6,154 nt of DNA. Source: Candidatus Woykebacteria bacterium GWB1_45_5. Lineage in GTDB: Bacteria; Patescibacteriota; Microgenomatia; Woykebacterales; RBG-16-39-9b. The position numbers were made by a program, and so were the translations under genes. Below the pieces are notes generated by a model. The model was given only the letters and a program-made list of their open reading frames with translations, was not told the DNA's origin and did no database searches. Of this stretch, positions 1 through 5,838 are shown one piece after another (within the stretch, counting starts at the first letter, position 1; every line of letters starts with the position of its first letter). The stretch spans positions 22,490 through 28,643 of the forward strand of contig MHCO01000030.1 in NCBI GenBank assembly GCA_001816645.1, in the 5' to 3' direction.

Positions 1-143
1 TTTCGGGCTTTCTTCACGAACTCTTTGCCAGACTCACTTCCCAGAAACCAAACTACACCAATTCCAAGTAGTAGGCCAAAAAAGAGGCCTTTGTAAAAAT
101 GACCTTCGTGGTCTTTATTGTTGTGGTTCGTCCGCTCCTCCAT
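1..143 (-). CDS. YtxH-like small membrane protein, N-terminal part (runs off the left edge)
   Basis: Reading from ATG at 143 gives 47 complete codons before the window ends: a polar start MEERTNHNKDHEG, then HFYKGLFFGLLLGIGVVWFL, then GSESGKEFVKKARK. A glycine-rich membrane helix (about residues 17-33) directly followed by a '[SP]-x-S-G-K-E' turn and a basic helix is the hallmark of YtxH-family (Gas vesicle/YtxH-like) proteins. The function is unknown beyond a general association with membranes and stress in some Firmicutes. The start overlaps the end of the DUF948-like gene by 29 bases in another frame, so the two should be translationally coupled. The C-terminus lies outside the window. Confidence 0.7.
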   Translation of the reverse strand, partial: MEERTNHNNKDHEGHFYKGLFFGLLLGIGVVWFLGSESGKEFVKKAR

Positions 144-411
144 TTTCCGAAACCTTCCTATTAGTTTTAAATTCCCGATAAACCCCAATTATTTCTTTAA
201 CCACGCCAAGAACGCCAACTAAAGAACTAGCTGGTCGGGCGATATTTGTATCTAGAACTTCTAATAGGGAATTGACTCGGTTTAGAACAGCGTTAAAGGT
301 CCGCAGGCTTGCTCTCGCTTCGTTTAATACGATGATTAGATAAATTCCAACGACGATTAAAACTACCGCCACCAGGATGATTATTACTGTCAAAAAAGCT
401 GTTGTGTCCAT
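115..411 (-). CDS. Small DUF948-like membrane protein
   Basis: This 98-residue protein has one strongly hydrophobic N-terminal helix (about residues 5-28), then an amphipathic helix with regular hydrophobic spacing (LRTFNAVLNRVNSLLEVLD, about 36-54), a second mildly hydrophobic segment (SLVGVLGVVKEIIGVY, 63-78), and a polar tail. This is the layout of the DUF948/YtxG-type proteins: membrane anchor, helix that resembles a coiled coil, and an 'S-x-x-G-x-L-x-x-x-K' segment. No enzymatic motif is present, and the biochemical role is unknown; relatives are linked to envelope or stress contexts. The YtxH-like gene begins inside its last codons, which supports the assignment since the two families are commonly adjacent. 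The family match is from pattern and neighbour, not a profile search. Confidence 0.65.
   Translation of the reverse strand: MDTTAFLTVIIILVAVVLIVVGIYLIIVLNEARASLRTFNAVLNRVNSLLEVLDTNIARPASSLVGVLGVVKEIIGVYREFKTNRKVSENGGADEPQQ
153..159 (-). promoter_or_regulatory. Shine-Dalgarno-like site of the YtxH-like gene
   Basis: The minus strand reads AGGAAGG with 9 bases to the ATG at 143. It lies inside the DUF948-like gene and helps fix the start of the overlapping downstream gene. It is the best-placed ribosome binding site in the window. Confidence 0.5.
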
Positions 412-449
412 AGGCAGAAACCTAATTTAAACTTGGCAAGACTGGGCCA

Positions 450-478
450 AAGATAGCAAGTTCTAGTTTTCTTAGCAA
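450..478 (-). promoter_or_regulatory. Candidate extended -10 promoter for the DUF948-like/YtxH-like pair
   Basis: The minus strand has TTGCTA (478-473), a 17-base spacer and TATCTT (455-450), preceded by TGC to give an extended -10 element. The start would be near 443, leaving a leader of about 32 bases before the ATG at 411. The hexamers each match 4 of 6 consensus bases. The motif CTTGCTA occurs twice, 19 bases apart, once at each box. Confidence 0.35.
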
Positions 479-496
479 GAGATGTTAAGTTACTAT

Positions 497-551
497 AGGA
501 GGATCGTATTCTATGCCCCCGATCGAATTGGGGCCGAATACTCCGCCTCCT
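497..551. repeat. Long interrupted hairpin in the non-coding gap
   Basis: Three nested stems share one axis: AGGAGG (497-502) with CCTCCT (546-551), GTATTC (506-511) with GAATAC (536-541), and GCCCC (515-519) with GGGGC (530-534), closing a 10-base loop containing CGATCG. That is 17 paired positions with small internal loops. Together with the two hairpins next to it, it makes 497-627 look like a structured RNA or a palindromic interspersed element. The rest of the 218-base gap (412-629) holds only a candidate promoter. Confidence 0.6.
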
Positions 552-555
552 GCGA

Positions 556-586
556 CCACTCGTCCCGCTTGAGCGGGACTTCGTGG
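556..586. repeat. Strong GC hairpin in the non-coding gap
   Basis: GTCCCGC (562-568) pairs perfectly with GCGGGAC (573-579) around the loop TTGA. A second stem, CCAC (556-559) with GTGG (583-586), encloses it after a small internal loop. This is the most stable-looking hairpin in the window. It lacks a T-run on either strand, which argues against an intrinsic terminator. Confidence 0.6.
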
Positions 587-595
587 GCTAGGGTT

Positions 596-627
596 CTGTG
601 GCTGGAACGGTTGTTAATGATCCACAG
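596..627. repeat. Inverted repeat just downstream of the RodZ-like stop
   Basis: CTGTGG (596-601) and CCACAG (622-627) are exact reverse complements around a 20-base loop. The structure starts 2 bases past the RodZ-like stop codon. There is no T-run on the downstream side on the minus strand, so it is not a standard intrinsic terminator; it could stabilise a 3' end. Confidence 0.4.
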
Positions 628-629
628 CT

Positions 630-1295
630 TTAGTGTGGTGCTGTCTCGGCGGAAGGAGAAGCCGATTTGGGAATCTCGACTACCAGTGTTCTTTTGACTG
701 TGCTAATTTTACCAAAACGATTAGCCGAAGTAATAGTTAGAGTGTTCGCTCCTTCTTTTAGACTGACAGTAATGGAAAAAGTACCACCTGGCGAAACCTG
801 AACCTGTTTTCCGTTAATTTTTAAGGTCGCATCTTCCCAAGTCCGGCCGATAACATTTACCTCAAAGAAAGAAGTTTTTGCTCCCTCTTTTGGTTCTTGG
901 ATTTCTAACAGTGGCGGCGCGGTGAAAGAGCGGTACTGGAAAAAAAGATAAAAAAGAATAACAAAGACGACACCGGCTAAAAGTAAACCTGTGACAATTG
1001 CTGGGGTGAGGCGAAAACTCATTCCTTGTTTTTGCGGTGGTTTGGTGATTTGCGCTGTCCTTTTCTCGTCATATTCTCGCCGGAAAAAAGCAAGAATTCT
1101 TTTTTCGTCAAGGGACAGGAAGGCAGCATAATTTTTCAAAAGGCCCTTGGTGAAAGTGGCTGGAAGATAATTCCAGTTCCCCTTTTCCAAATCTTGTAGA
1201 ATCTTTTTTCGGATCTTAGTAGCTTTCTCCGCTTCTTCAAGGGAGATCTCCTTTTTGTTTCTTGCTTCACTCAAAATTTCACCTACTGTCCTCAT
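630..1295 (-). CDS. RodZ-like membrane protein (HTH_25 domain, one membrane helix, Ig-like domain)
   Basis: This 221-residue protein has three parts. Residues about 2-75 form a helix-turn-helix domain of the RodZ/HTH_25 type: VGEILSEARNKKEISLEEAE, then IRKKILQDLEKGNW, LPATFTKGLLKNYAAFLSLD. This spacing, with 'Y/LPA-F-KG-L-NYA', is typical of that family. Residues about 96-120 are a single membrane helix with a basic stretch before it, so the N-terminus should be cytoplasmic. Residues about 128-208 look like an extracytoplasmic Ig-like beta-sandwich (LEIQEPKEG, LKINGKQVQV, GTFSITVSLKEGANTLTITS). A short polar tail follows. RodZ links MreB filaments to the envelope in rod-shaped bacteria; MreB is not in this window, so the role is inferred from architecture. 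The ATG fits the usual HTH_25 start, although no ribosome binding site precedes it. Position after ftsK fits an envelope or division setting. Confidence 0.82.
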   Translation of the reverse strand: MRTVGEILSEARNKKEISLEEAEKATKIRKKILQDLEKGNWNYLPATFTKGLLKNYAAFLSLDEKRILAFFRREYDEKRTAQITKPPQKQGMSFRLTPAIVTGLLLAGVVFVILFYLFFQYRSFTAPPLLEIQEPKEGAKTSFFEVNVIGRTWEDATLKINGKQVQVSPGGTFSITVSLKEGANTLTITSANRFGKISTVKRTLVVEIPKSASPSAETAPH

Positions 1296-1302
1296 AATCA
1301 GC

Positions 1303-1370
1303 CAGCAGAAAGCAGTCAGCAGTCAGCAGAAAATTAGTTATAAGTAGCTTTCTACTCTCTGCTAACTACT
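1303..1370. repeat. Degenerate heptamer repeat, two opposed blocks, overlapping the ftsK stop
   Basis: On the + strand four tandem heptamers occupy 1303-1330: CAGCAGA, AAGCAGT, CAGCAGT, CAGCAGA. On the minus strand three similar heptamers occupy 1370-1350: AGTAGTT, AGCAGAG, AGTAGAA. The blocks face each other and can fold: AGCAGA (1325-1330) pairs with TCTGCT (1358-1363), and inside it AGTAG (1343-1347) pairs with CTACT (1352-1356). The right block holds the last FtsK codons and its TAG. The block fills almost the whole 66-base gap before the RodZ-like gene. It has no spacers and is not a CRISPR array. Confidence 0.7.
1337..1365 (-). promoter_or_regulatory. Weak candidate promoter for the RodZ-like gene
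   Basis: The minus strand has TTAGCA (1365-1360), a 17-base spacer and TATAAC (1342-1337), giving a leader of about 35 bases. The -35 box matches only 4 of 6 consensus bases and the region is low-complexity repeat, so this may be chance; the gene could simply be read from the ftsK transcript. Confidence 0.3.
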
Positions 1371-3452
1371 GTCTGATGTTTCTTCTCCTCTACCTAATAT
1401 TCTTTCCGGATCTTTAATCAACACATCTCTGGCTTTACTGCCGTCAGCTACACCGACCACCCCCGCTGATTCTAATTCATCCAATAGCCGGGCGGCTCGA
1501 GCATATCCAATCCGCAGACGCCGCTGCAAAAGGGAGGCACTAGCCCGATCGTACTGAGTAATCACCCGTACCGCTTCTTCAAAAAGCTCGTCCTGTCCTT
1601 CGGTCCCAGCAAGTTTAGGGATCGGCATCGTGGTCACCTCTTTCGTATACTGAGGTTCGACGCCAGAACGCTTCAGGAATTCAATTAATTTGTTTATCTC
1701 TGGCTCAGAGACAAAAACCCCTTGGATTCTTTGCGGTTTAGAAGCATCGGGCGGAACATAAAGCATATCTCCTCTACCTAATAGCTTTTCTGCTCCAGCT
1801 TGATCAATAACCACTCGGCTATCCACTTGACTAGAAACGTTGAAGGAGATTCGACAAGGAATGTTGGCTTTAATCAAACCAGTTAGAATATCGACACTTG
1901 GTCTCTGCGTCGCTAGTATCATGTGAATACCAACCGCACGCGACATCTGGGCCAACTTTGTAATTGCATTTTCCACCTCCACCGGAGCAAAAAGCATCAC
2001 ATGGGCCAACTCGTCAATAATAATAACAATGTATGGTATGGCCTGAAAACCACTCATTTCATTGTACATATCGATGTTCCGCGCGTTTACTTCTGCGAAA
2101 AGCTTGTAGCGTTTCTCCATTTCCGTTATTGCCCAGCGAAGTGCCGAGAGGACTTTCTCTGGGTCAGTGATCACTGGGGTCAATAGATGGGGAATCCCAT
2201 TCCAATTGGAAAGCTCGACAATCTTTGGGTCAACCAAAATAAATTTTACTTCGTTTGGTGTCGCCCGGAATAGAAGAGTAGAAATAAAAGCATTAATCGC
2301 CACACTTTTACCCGAGCCAGTACTACCAGCCATCAAAATATGCGGCATTCGAGCAAGATTATCGACCACCGGCTGGCCCGAGACATCCAAACCAAGGGCA
2401 AGAGAGAGTTTGCTTTTTGCTTTTTGCATCGCTGGTGAAGGGAGGATTGTTTTCAATGGCACAATTTCCGGGGTAATATTGGGTACTTCAATTCCCACCA
2501 AGGATTTCCCTGGGATCGGGGCTTCAATTCTCACTGTCCCAGTCGGTGTCGCCAAGGCAAGGGAAATATCGTTGGATAAAGAGGTAATTTTGGCTAATTT
2601 TGTGCCGAGAGCAACTTCCAAAGCATATTGGGTAACCGCCGGTCCCATATTGACTTCCACCACCCTCGCTTGAATACCAAACGATTCTAGGGTCCGTTCA
2701 ATCACAGCAGCATTTTGCTTAATATCCCCCCGAATCGCCTTTGCGCCCAAGCTTTCGGTCAAAATATCCAACGGTGGGTACTCCCACACCTGATCGCCGG
2801 GTAAATTAGTGACTGGTTCTTTGGTTGCCGTCAGCGTTTCTTCATGTTCTTTTGCTGGGTGATGCTCGCTATCAGGACGACTGGAGGCAAAAATTGGTTC
2901 TTTTTCACCTTCTGCTTTTTCCGCTCGCGCAAAAAACTTCTTAGAAAAATTAAAAATCAAAGCGCTAAACCAACTAATTATGTTAATTGAGGTTTCTAAG
3001 GAAGTATTAAAGAAAACAACAACGGAAGCTAAGATTAGAATAAAAAGTGTGAAAGCAGCACCTGGTGTGGAAAGAACAGCTTTAAATATAGCGGCGAGTT
3101 GGTTACCAATAATGCCGCCCTTAGCCGGCGAAAAAATAGCGACAAAGGACAGAAGCGAAATTAAAAAAAGATAAAGCCCAGCAACAGTATTGGCGGAGAT
3201 AAGTGGTAATCTCACCCGCAAAAGATAAAGACCAGCAAAGGCAAGGGCAAAGGGAACAAGGGGGGTAATGAAACCAACGAATTTAACTATTTGGTCGCGC
3301 AAAAAAACTGCCGCTCCCGAAACGCCAAAAAGAGATAAAAAAACTAATCCTGCAGCTAAAATAAAAATCAGGCCAAAAAGCGATTGAAGAGTCTTTTTCT
3401 TCAGACGAACTTTTTGAAAACCACGATGATAGCGTCTCCTCTGATAGGGCAT
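1362..3452 (-). CDS. ftsK: DNA translocase FtsK/SpoIIIE
   Basis: This 696-residue, septum-located, ATP-driven motor pumps chromosomal DNA during division. A very basic N-terminus (residues 1-20) is followed by four predicted membrane helices at about 25-45, 57-78, 88-108 and 133-149. A short polar linker spans about 170-220, with no long Pro/Gln-rich linker, so the protein is shorter than E. coli FtsK and nearer SpoIIIE. The alpha domain begins near EYPPLDIL (224-231). The RecA-like motor has Walker A GSTGSGKS at 376-383, KFILVDPK at 403-410, Walker B IVIIIDELAHVML at about 475-487, ATQRPSVDILTGLIKANIP at 514-532, and EKLLGRGDMLYVP at 555-567. The C-terminal winged-helix gamma domain (about 617-680) has DELFEEAV, RRLRIGYARAARLLDELE and GSKARDVLI; in this family it reads polar guide sequences. 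The ATG at 3452 is the natural start before the basic segment; no Shine-Dalgarno is present. The last codons and TAG lie in a heptamer repeat. Confidence 0.97.
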   Translation of the reverse strand: MPYQRRRYHRGFQKVRLKKKTLQSLFGLIFILAAGLVFLSLFGVSGAAVFLRDQIVKFVGFITPLVPFALAFAGLYLLRVRLPLISANTVAGLYLFLISLLSFVAIFSPAKGGIIGNQLAAIFKAVLSTPGAAFTLFILILASVVVFFNTSLETSINIISWFSALIFNFSKKFFARAEKAEGEKEPIFASSRPDSEHHPAKEHEETLTATKEPVTNLPGDQVWEYPPLDILTESLGAKAIRGDIKQNAAVIERTLESFGIQARVVEVNMGPAVTQYALEVALGTKLAKITSLSNDISLALATPTGTVRIEAPIPGKSLVGIEVPNITPEIVPLKTILPSPAMQKAKSKLSLALGLDVSGQPVVDNLARMPHILMAGSTGSGKSVAINAFISTLLFRATPNEVKFILVDPKIVELSNWNGIPHLLTPVITDPEKVLSALRWAITEMEKRYKLFAEVNARNIDMYNEMSGFQAIPYIVIIIDELAHVMLFAPVEVENAITKLAQMSRAVGIHMILATQRPSVDILTGLIKANIPCRISFNVSSQVDSRVVIDQAGAEKLLGRGDMLYVPPDASKPQRIQGVFVSEPEINKLIEFLKRSGVEPQYTKEVTTMPIPKLAGTEGQDELFEEAVRVITQYDRASASLLQRRLRIGYARAARLLDELESAGVVGVADGSKARDVLIKDPERILGRGEETSDSS

Positions 3453-3461
3453 GGTGAACCA

Positions 3462-3490
3462 ATTATACCTAGAACGACTCTAGGATTCAA
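3462..3490 (-). promoter_or_regulatory. Sigma-70-type promoter of ftsK, predicted nearly leaderless
   Basis: The minus strand has TTGAAT (3490-3485), a 17-base spacer, and a perfect TATAAT (3467-3462). Conventional spacing puts the transcription start at about 3455, an A, so only ACC would precede the ftsK ATG at 3452. No Shine-Dalgarno sequence could fit in that leader. The promoter begins 20 bases after the RNase J stop, in the only gap between the two genes, and makes ftsK the likely first gene of a second transcript. The boxes are read directly; the start site is inferred. Confidence 0.7.
3468..3484. promoter_or_regulatory. Perfect inverted repeat filling the ftsK promoter spacer (candidate operator)
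   Basis: The + strand reads CCTAGA, ACGAC, TCTAGG: two 6-base arms that are exact reverse complements around a 5-base centre, 17 bases in all. The arms start directly beside the -10 box and end directly beside the -35 box. A dimeric DNA-binding protein sitting here would block the promoter. The same arms could form a short hairpin in RNA reading through from RNase J, but no T-run follows, so it does not look like a terminator. Confidence 0.5.
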
Positions 3491-3510
3491 GCGAGGTTAA
3501 AAAGTTTAAT

Positions 3511-5196
3511 CTAAACATCAACAATTACCGGAAGAACCATCGGCCGGCGGGCGGTTTTTTTGAAAAGGAAGCGTTCTAGGTCTTCACTGATTTTTTCTTT
3601 AACGGAAAGCCAGTTTTTTATTTTTTTACCAGAGTCCAAGCTTTTCTTGATCACTCCCCGAGCCTGATTAATTAAAACTTCACTTTCTTTCATGTAAACA
3701 AAACCGCGGGAAATAATCTCTGGCTCGCCAATTAAGTGGTTGGTCTTTTTATGGACCGTGACGATTACCACGACAATTCCTTCTTCAGCCAAGACCTTCC
3801 GATCACGCAAAACAATTGATCCAACATCGCCGACACCAATCCCATCGACAAAAACATTAGTTGTCTCAATTTGCCCAGCGATCCACGCGTTATTTTGATC
3901 AAACTCGATTATTCCGCCCTCATCAACAATAAAAATATTCTGCCTAGGAACCCCGGTGTTTTGAGCAAGCTGGGCAAACTGATGCATCTGTCGGTGCATT
4001 GCTGAAATTGGTACCAGATATTTTGGTTTAGTCAGCGAAAGCATCAAAAGTAGCTCGTTCTGCGCTCCATGGCCAGAAACATGAAAATCGCTGGTGATAT
4101 CTGAATATTTAACCACCGCTCCAAGACGCGACAAATTATCAATCATCTCGTATACTGCGTCTTGGTTGCCAGGGATTGGGTCAGCGGAAAAAATTATTAG
4201 ATCGCCCTCTTTAATAGTCACATACTTGTGCTCGCCAGAAGCAATTCGGGAAAGAGCACTACCCGGCTGGCCTTGGCTGCCAGCAACAACTAGAGTAAGG
4301 CTTTGATCGGGGATACCCTCGATTTTTGCGACGTTTACCAAAATATCCGCAGGTACGCGCAGATACCCAAGCTCGGCTGCCACTTGGGCATTTTGTTCCA
4401 TACTGCGACCAATAATTGCCACTTTTCGATTGTGCTTAAGAGAGGCATCAACCGCCTGTTGAATTCTCGAGACGTTTGAAGAAAAAGTCGTAATGATTAC
4501 CCGACCGCTTGCTTCTCTCATCGCTTCGTCAAACCGTTCTTTAAGACTACTTTCTGACAGAGTCGTGCCTGGTTTTTCACTTCTTAGACAATCACTCATC
4601 AAAGCAAGTACCCTGTTATTTCCGTACTTTGTTAGACACTCAACATCGGTGGTCCGGCCATCAATCGGGGATGGGTCAAATTTGTAATCACCGGTATGGA
4701 TCGTTGTCCCAAGCGGCGTAGTAATTGCAAACCCAACCGAATCTGGTATTGAGTGGCTAACTTGAAACGGCTCCACCGAAAAGGCACCAAGTTGATATTT
4801 TTTTCTTGGCTCAATTTGGACAAAATTGGTATTAGCAAGTTTACCTGCTTCTTTCAGGCGAACCTTTATCAGCCCAGTAACAAGTTTGGTAGCGTAAATT
4901 GGCACGGAAATTTTATCAATGATGTAAGGTAAGGCACCGATATGGTCTTCATGGCCATGGGTAATTAGAAAACCCCGTATTTTCTGACGCTTATCAGCAA
5001 GGTAAGAAATATCAGGAATAACCATATCCACGCCATAAAGCATTTCGCTCGGGAAGCCCATCCCACAATCGACCAAAACAATATCGTCTTTGTACTCATA
5101 GACAAACATGTTCTTGGTTACCTGACCGTTTCCACCAAGCGGTATAAATCTTAACTTTTCTTTTTTCTTTCTACCAAATTTAAACTTTCTGCTCAT
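3511..5196 (-). CDS. rnj: Ribonuclease J (metallo-beta-lactamase/beta-CASP RNase)
   Basis: This 561-residue protein has normal length for RNase J, which cuts RNA internally and degrades it 5' to 3' in mRNA turnover and rRNA maturation. It is colinear with Bacillus RNase J1 as I recall that sequence. A basic N-terminus (about 1-15) precedes the metallo-beta-lactamase fold. The metal site is THGHEDHIG at 79-87 (H80, H82, D84, H85), H148 in SHSIPDS, and D170 in HTGDYKFD. The beta-CASP part has TTFSSN at 236-241, GRSMEQNA at 263-270, GSQGQPGSALSRIASG at 306-321, and motif B HVSGHG at 372-377. The C-terminal domain (about 450-561) has DGIGVGDVG, LRDRKVLAEEG, ISRGFVYMKES and the terminal RRPMVLPVIVDV. 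The odd point is motif C: instead of P-[IV]-H-G-E-[YF]-R the protein has PISAMHR (396-402), so the His that normally ligates metal is S398, with a new His at 401. The start sits one base after the glycosylase stop. Confidence 0.96.
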   Translation of the reverse strand: MSRKFKFGRKKKEKLRFIPLGGNGQVTKNMFVYEYKDDIVLVDCGMGFPSEMLYGVDMVIPDISYLADKRQKIRGFLITHGHEDHIGALPYIIDKISVPIYATKLVTGLIKVRLKEAGKLANTNFVQIEPRKKYQLGAFSVEPFQVSHSIPDSVGFAITTPLGTTIHTGDYKFDPSPIDGRTTDVECLTKYGNNRVLALMSDCLRSEKPGTTLSESSLKERFDEAMREASGRVIITTFSSNVSRIQQAVDASLKHNRKVAIIGRSMEQNAQVAAELGYLRVPADILVNVAKIEGIPDQSLTLVVAGSQGQPGSALSRIASGEHKYVTIKEGDLIIFSADPIPGNQDAVYEMIDNLSRLGAVVKYSDITSDFHVSGHGAQNELLLMLSLTKPKYLVPISAMHRQMHQFAQLAQNTGVPRQNIFIVDEGGIIEFDQNNAWIAGQIETTNVFVDGIGVGDVGSIVLRDRKVLAEEGIVVVIVTVHKKTNHLIGEPEIISRGFVYMKESEVLINQARGVIKKSLDSGKKIKNWLSVKEKISEDLERFLFKKTARRPMVLPVIVDV

Positions 5197-5197
5197 G

Positions 5198-5833
5198 TCA
5201 AAATAGGCTTCCTTGTCCTTCCGGTAAAGAAACCTGGCCGTTCTCCAACGTATTCTTGGTTAGCTCTTCAGTTTTTTCTGGGTTGGAAAAAAGATCACTG
5301 TTTTTCAGAAAATCTTCCTCGAGTTGCTTTTGGGTTTGTCCACTTCTTAAGGCGGCTGCTGGGTGATACATTGGTAGAACAGCTACGCCTTGGGTACGAA
5401 ATAGTTTTCCGTGGACATCAGAAATTTTGGCCCTTGGTGCATAACGAGCTAAGCTCCAACGGCCAAGCGTTACTATAATTTTGGGAGAAATGATCGCCAA
5501 CTGCTGCTCCAACCAAGCGCTGCAGGCAATCACTTCTGCTGTAGCCGGATCACGGTTCTCTGGTGGCCGATGCTTTACTACATTGGTGATAAAAACTTCA
5601 TCTCGTTTTAAGCCCACCTTTGTTAATAGAAAATCAAGGTATTTACCAGCATTACCGACAAAAGGCTTACCTTGAACGTCTTCATAAAAACCTGGCCCTT
5701 CGCCAATGAAAACAATTTTTGCCTCGGAGCTTCCTTCACCGGGAACTGCTTTAGTCGCTTCCTTATACAAGGGGCATTTCTTACAGATTTGGATTTGTCT
5801 AGCAAGGGTCGATAATTTGTCCCTATTATCCAT
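5198..5833 (-). CDS. Family 4 uracil-DNA glycosylase (iron-sulfur type), variant cluster ligand
   Basis: This 211-residue protein should remove uracil from DNA as the first step of base-excision repair. Visible family features are CKKC at residues 17-20, motif 1 GEGPGFYED at 44-52, GKPFVGNAGKYLD at 55-67, FITNVVKHRPPENRDP at 81-96, C104, VTLGR at 121-125, and the active-site YHPAA at 156-160 with H157. Family 4 enzymes usually bind a 4Fe-4S cluster with four Cys. Here three are present (C17, C20, C104), and the third position, normally Cys in the K-C-RPP-NR-P motif, is H88 (codon CAT read directly). About 40 polar residues follow the core and probably form a flexible tail. The ATG is 5 bases after the pnp stop, with no clear ribosome binding site, so reinitiation is likely. 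The gene ends one base before the RNase J ATG. Family assignment is secure; cluster status is uncertain. Confidence 0.92.
   Translation of the reverse strand: MDNRDKLSTLARQIQICKKCPLYKEATKAVPGEGSSEAKIVFIGEGPGFYEDVQGKPFVGNAGKYLDFLLTKVGLKRDEVFITNVVKHRPPENRDPATAEVIACSAWLEQQLAIISPKIIVTLGRWSLARYAPRAKISDVHGKLFRTQGVAVLPMYHPAAALRSGQTQKQLEEDFLKNSDLFSNPEKTEELTKNTLENGQVSLPEGQGSLF
5208..5214 (-). promoter_or_regulatory. Possible ribosome binding site of RNase J inside the end of the glycosylase gene
   Basis: The minus strand reads AAGGAAG here, 11 bases before the RNase J ATG and within the last codons of the glycosylase gene. The spacing is longer than ideal, so this may assist translation that is otherwise coupled across the one-base gap. 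Most other starts in the window lack such a site. Confidence 0.35.
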
Positions 5834-5838
5834 TCAGG

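Noticed and set aside
433..450. Inverted repeat TTGGC/GCCAA as an operator upstream of the DUF948-like gene
   Set aside because: The arms are only 5 bases with an 8-base loop, which is expected by chance in a region of this size.
562..579. Intrinsic terminator after the RodZ-like gene
   Set aside because: The hairpin is strong, but neither strand has a T-run after it.
482..697. Plus-strand open frame of 71 codons
   Set aside because: It runs through the hairpin cluster and the 3' end of the RodZ-like gene, and its composition has no recognisable domain; the hairpin structure explains the region better than a protein.
1303..1370. CRISPR-like array
   Set aside because: The units are 7 bases, directly adjacent and degenerate, with no spacers and no cas genes.
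2167..2673. Plus-strand open frame of 168 codons antisense to ftsK
   Set aside because: It lies wholly opposite the conserved FtsK motor region and has no recognisable motif; it is a shadow of strong codon constraint on the other strand.
4632..4838. Minus-strand open frame of 68 codons in a second frame
   Set aside because: It is contained in the conserved metallo-beta-lactamase part of RNase J in another frame.
1362..5196. Frameshift or pseudogene in ftsK or rnj
   Set aside because: Both frames are continuous, full length for their families, and contain all expected domains to the C-terminus.
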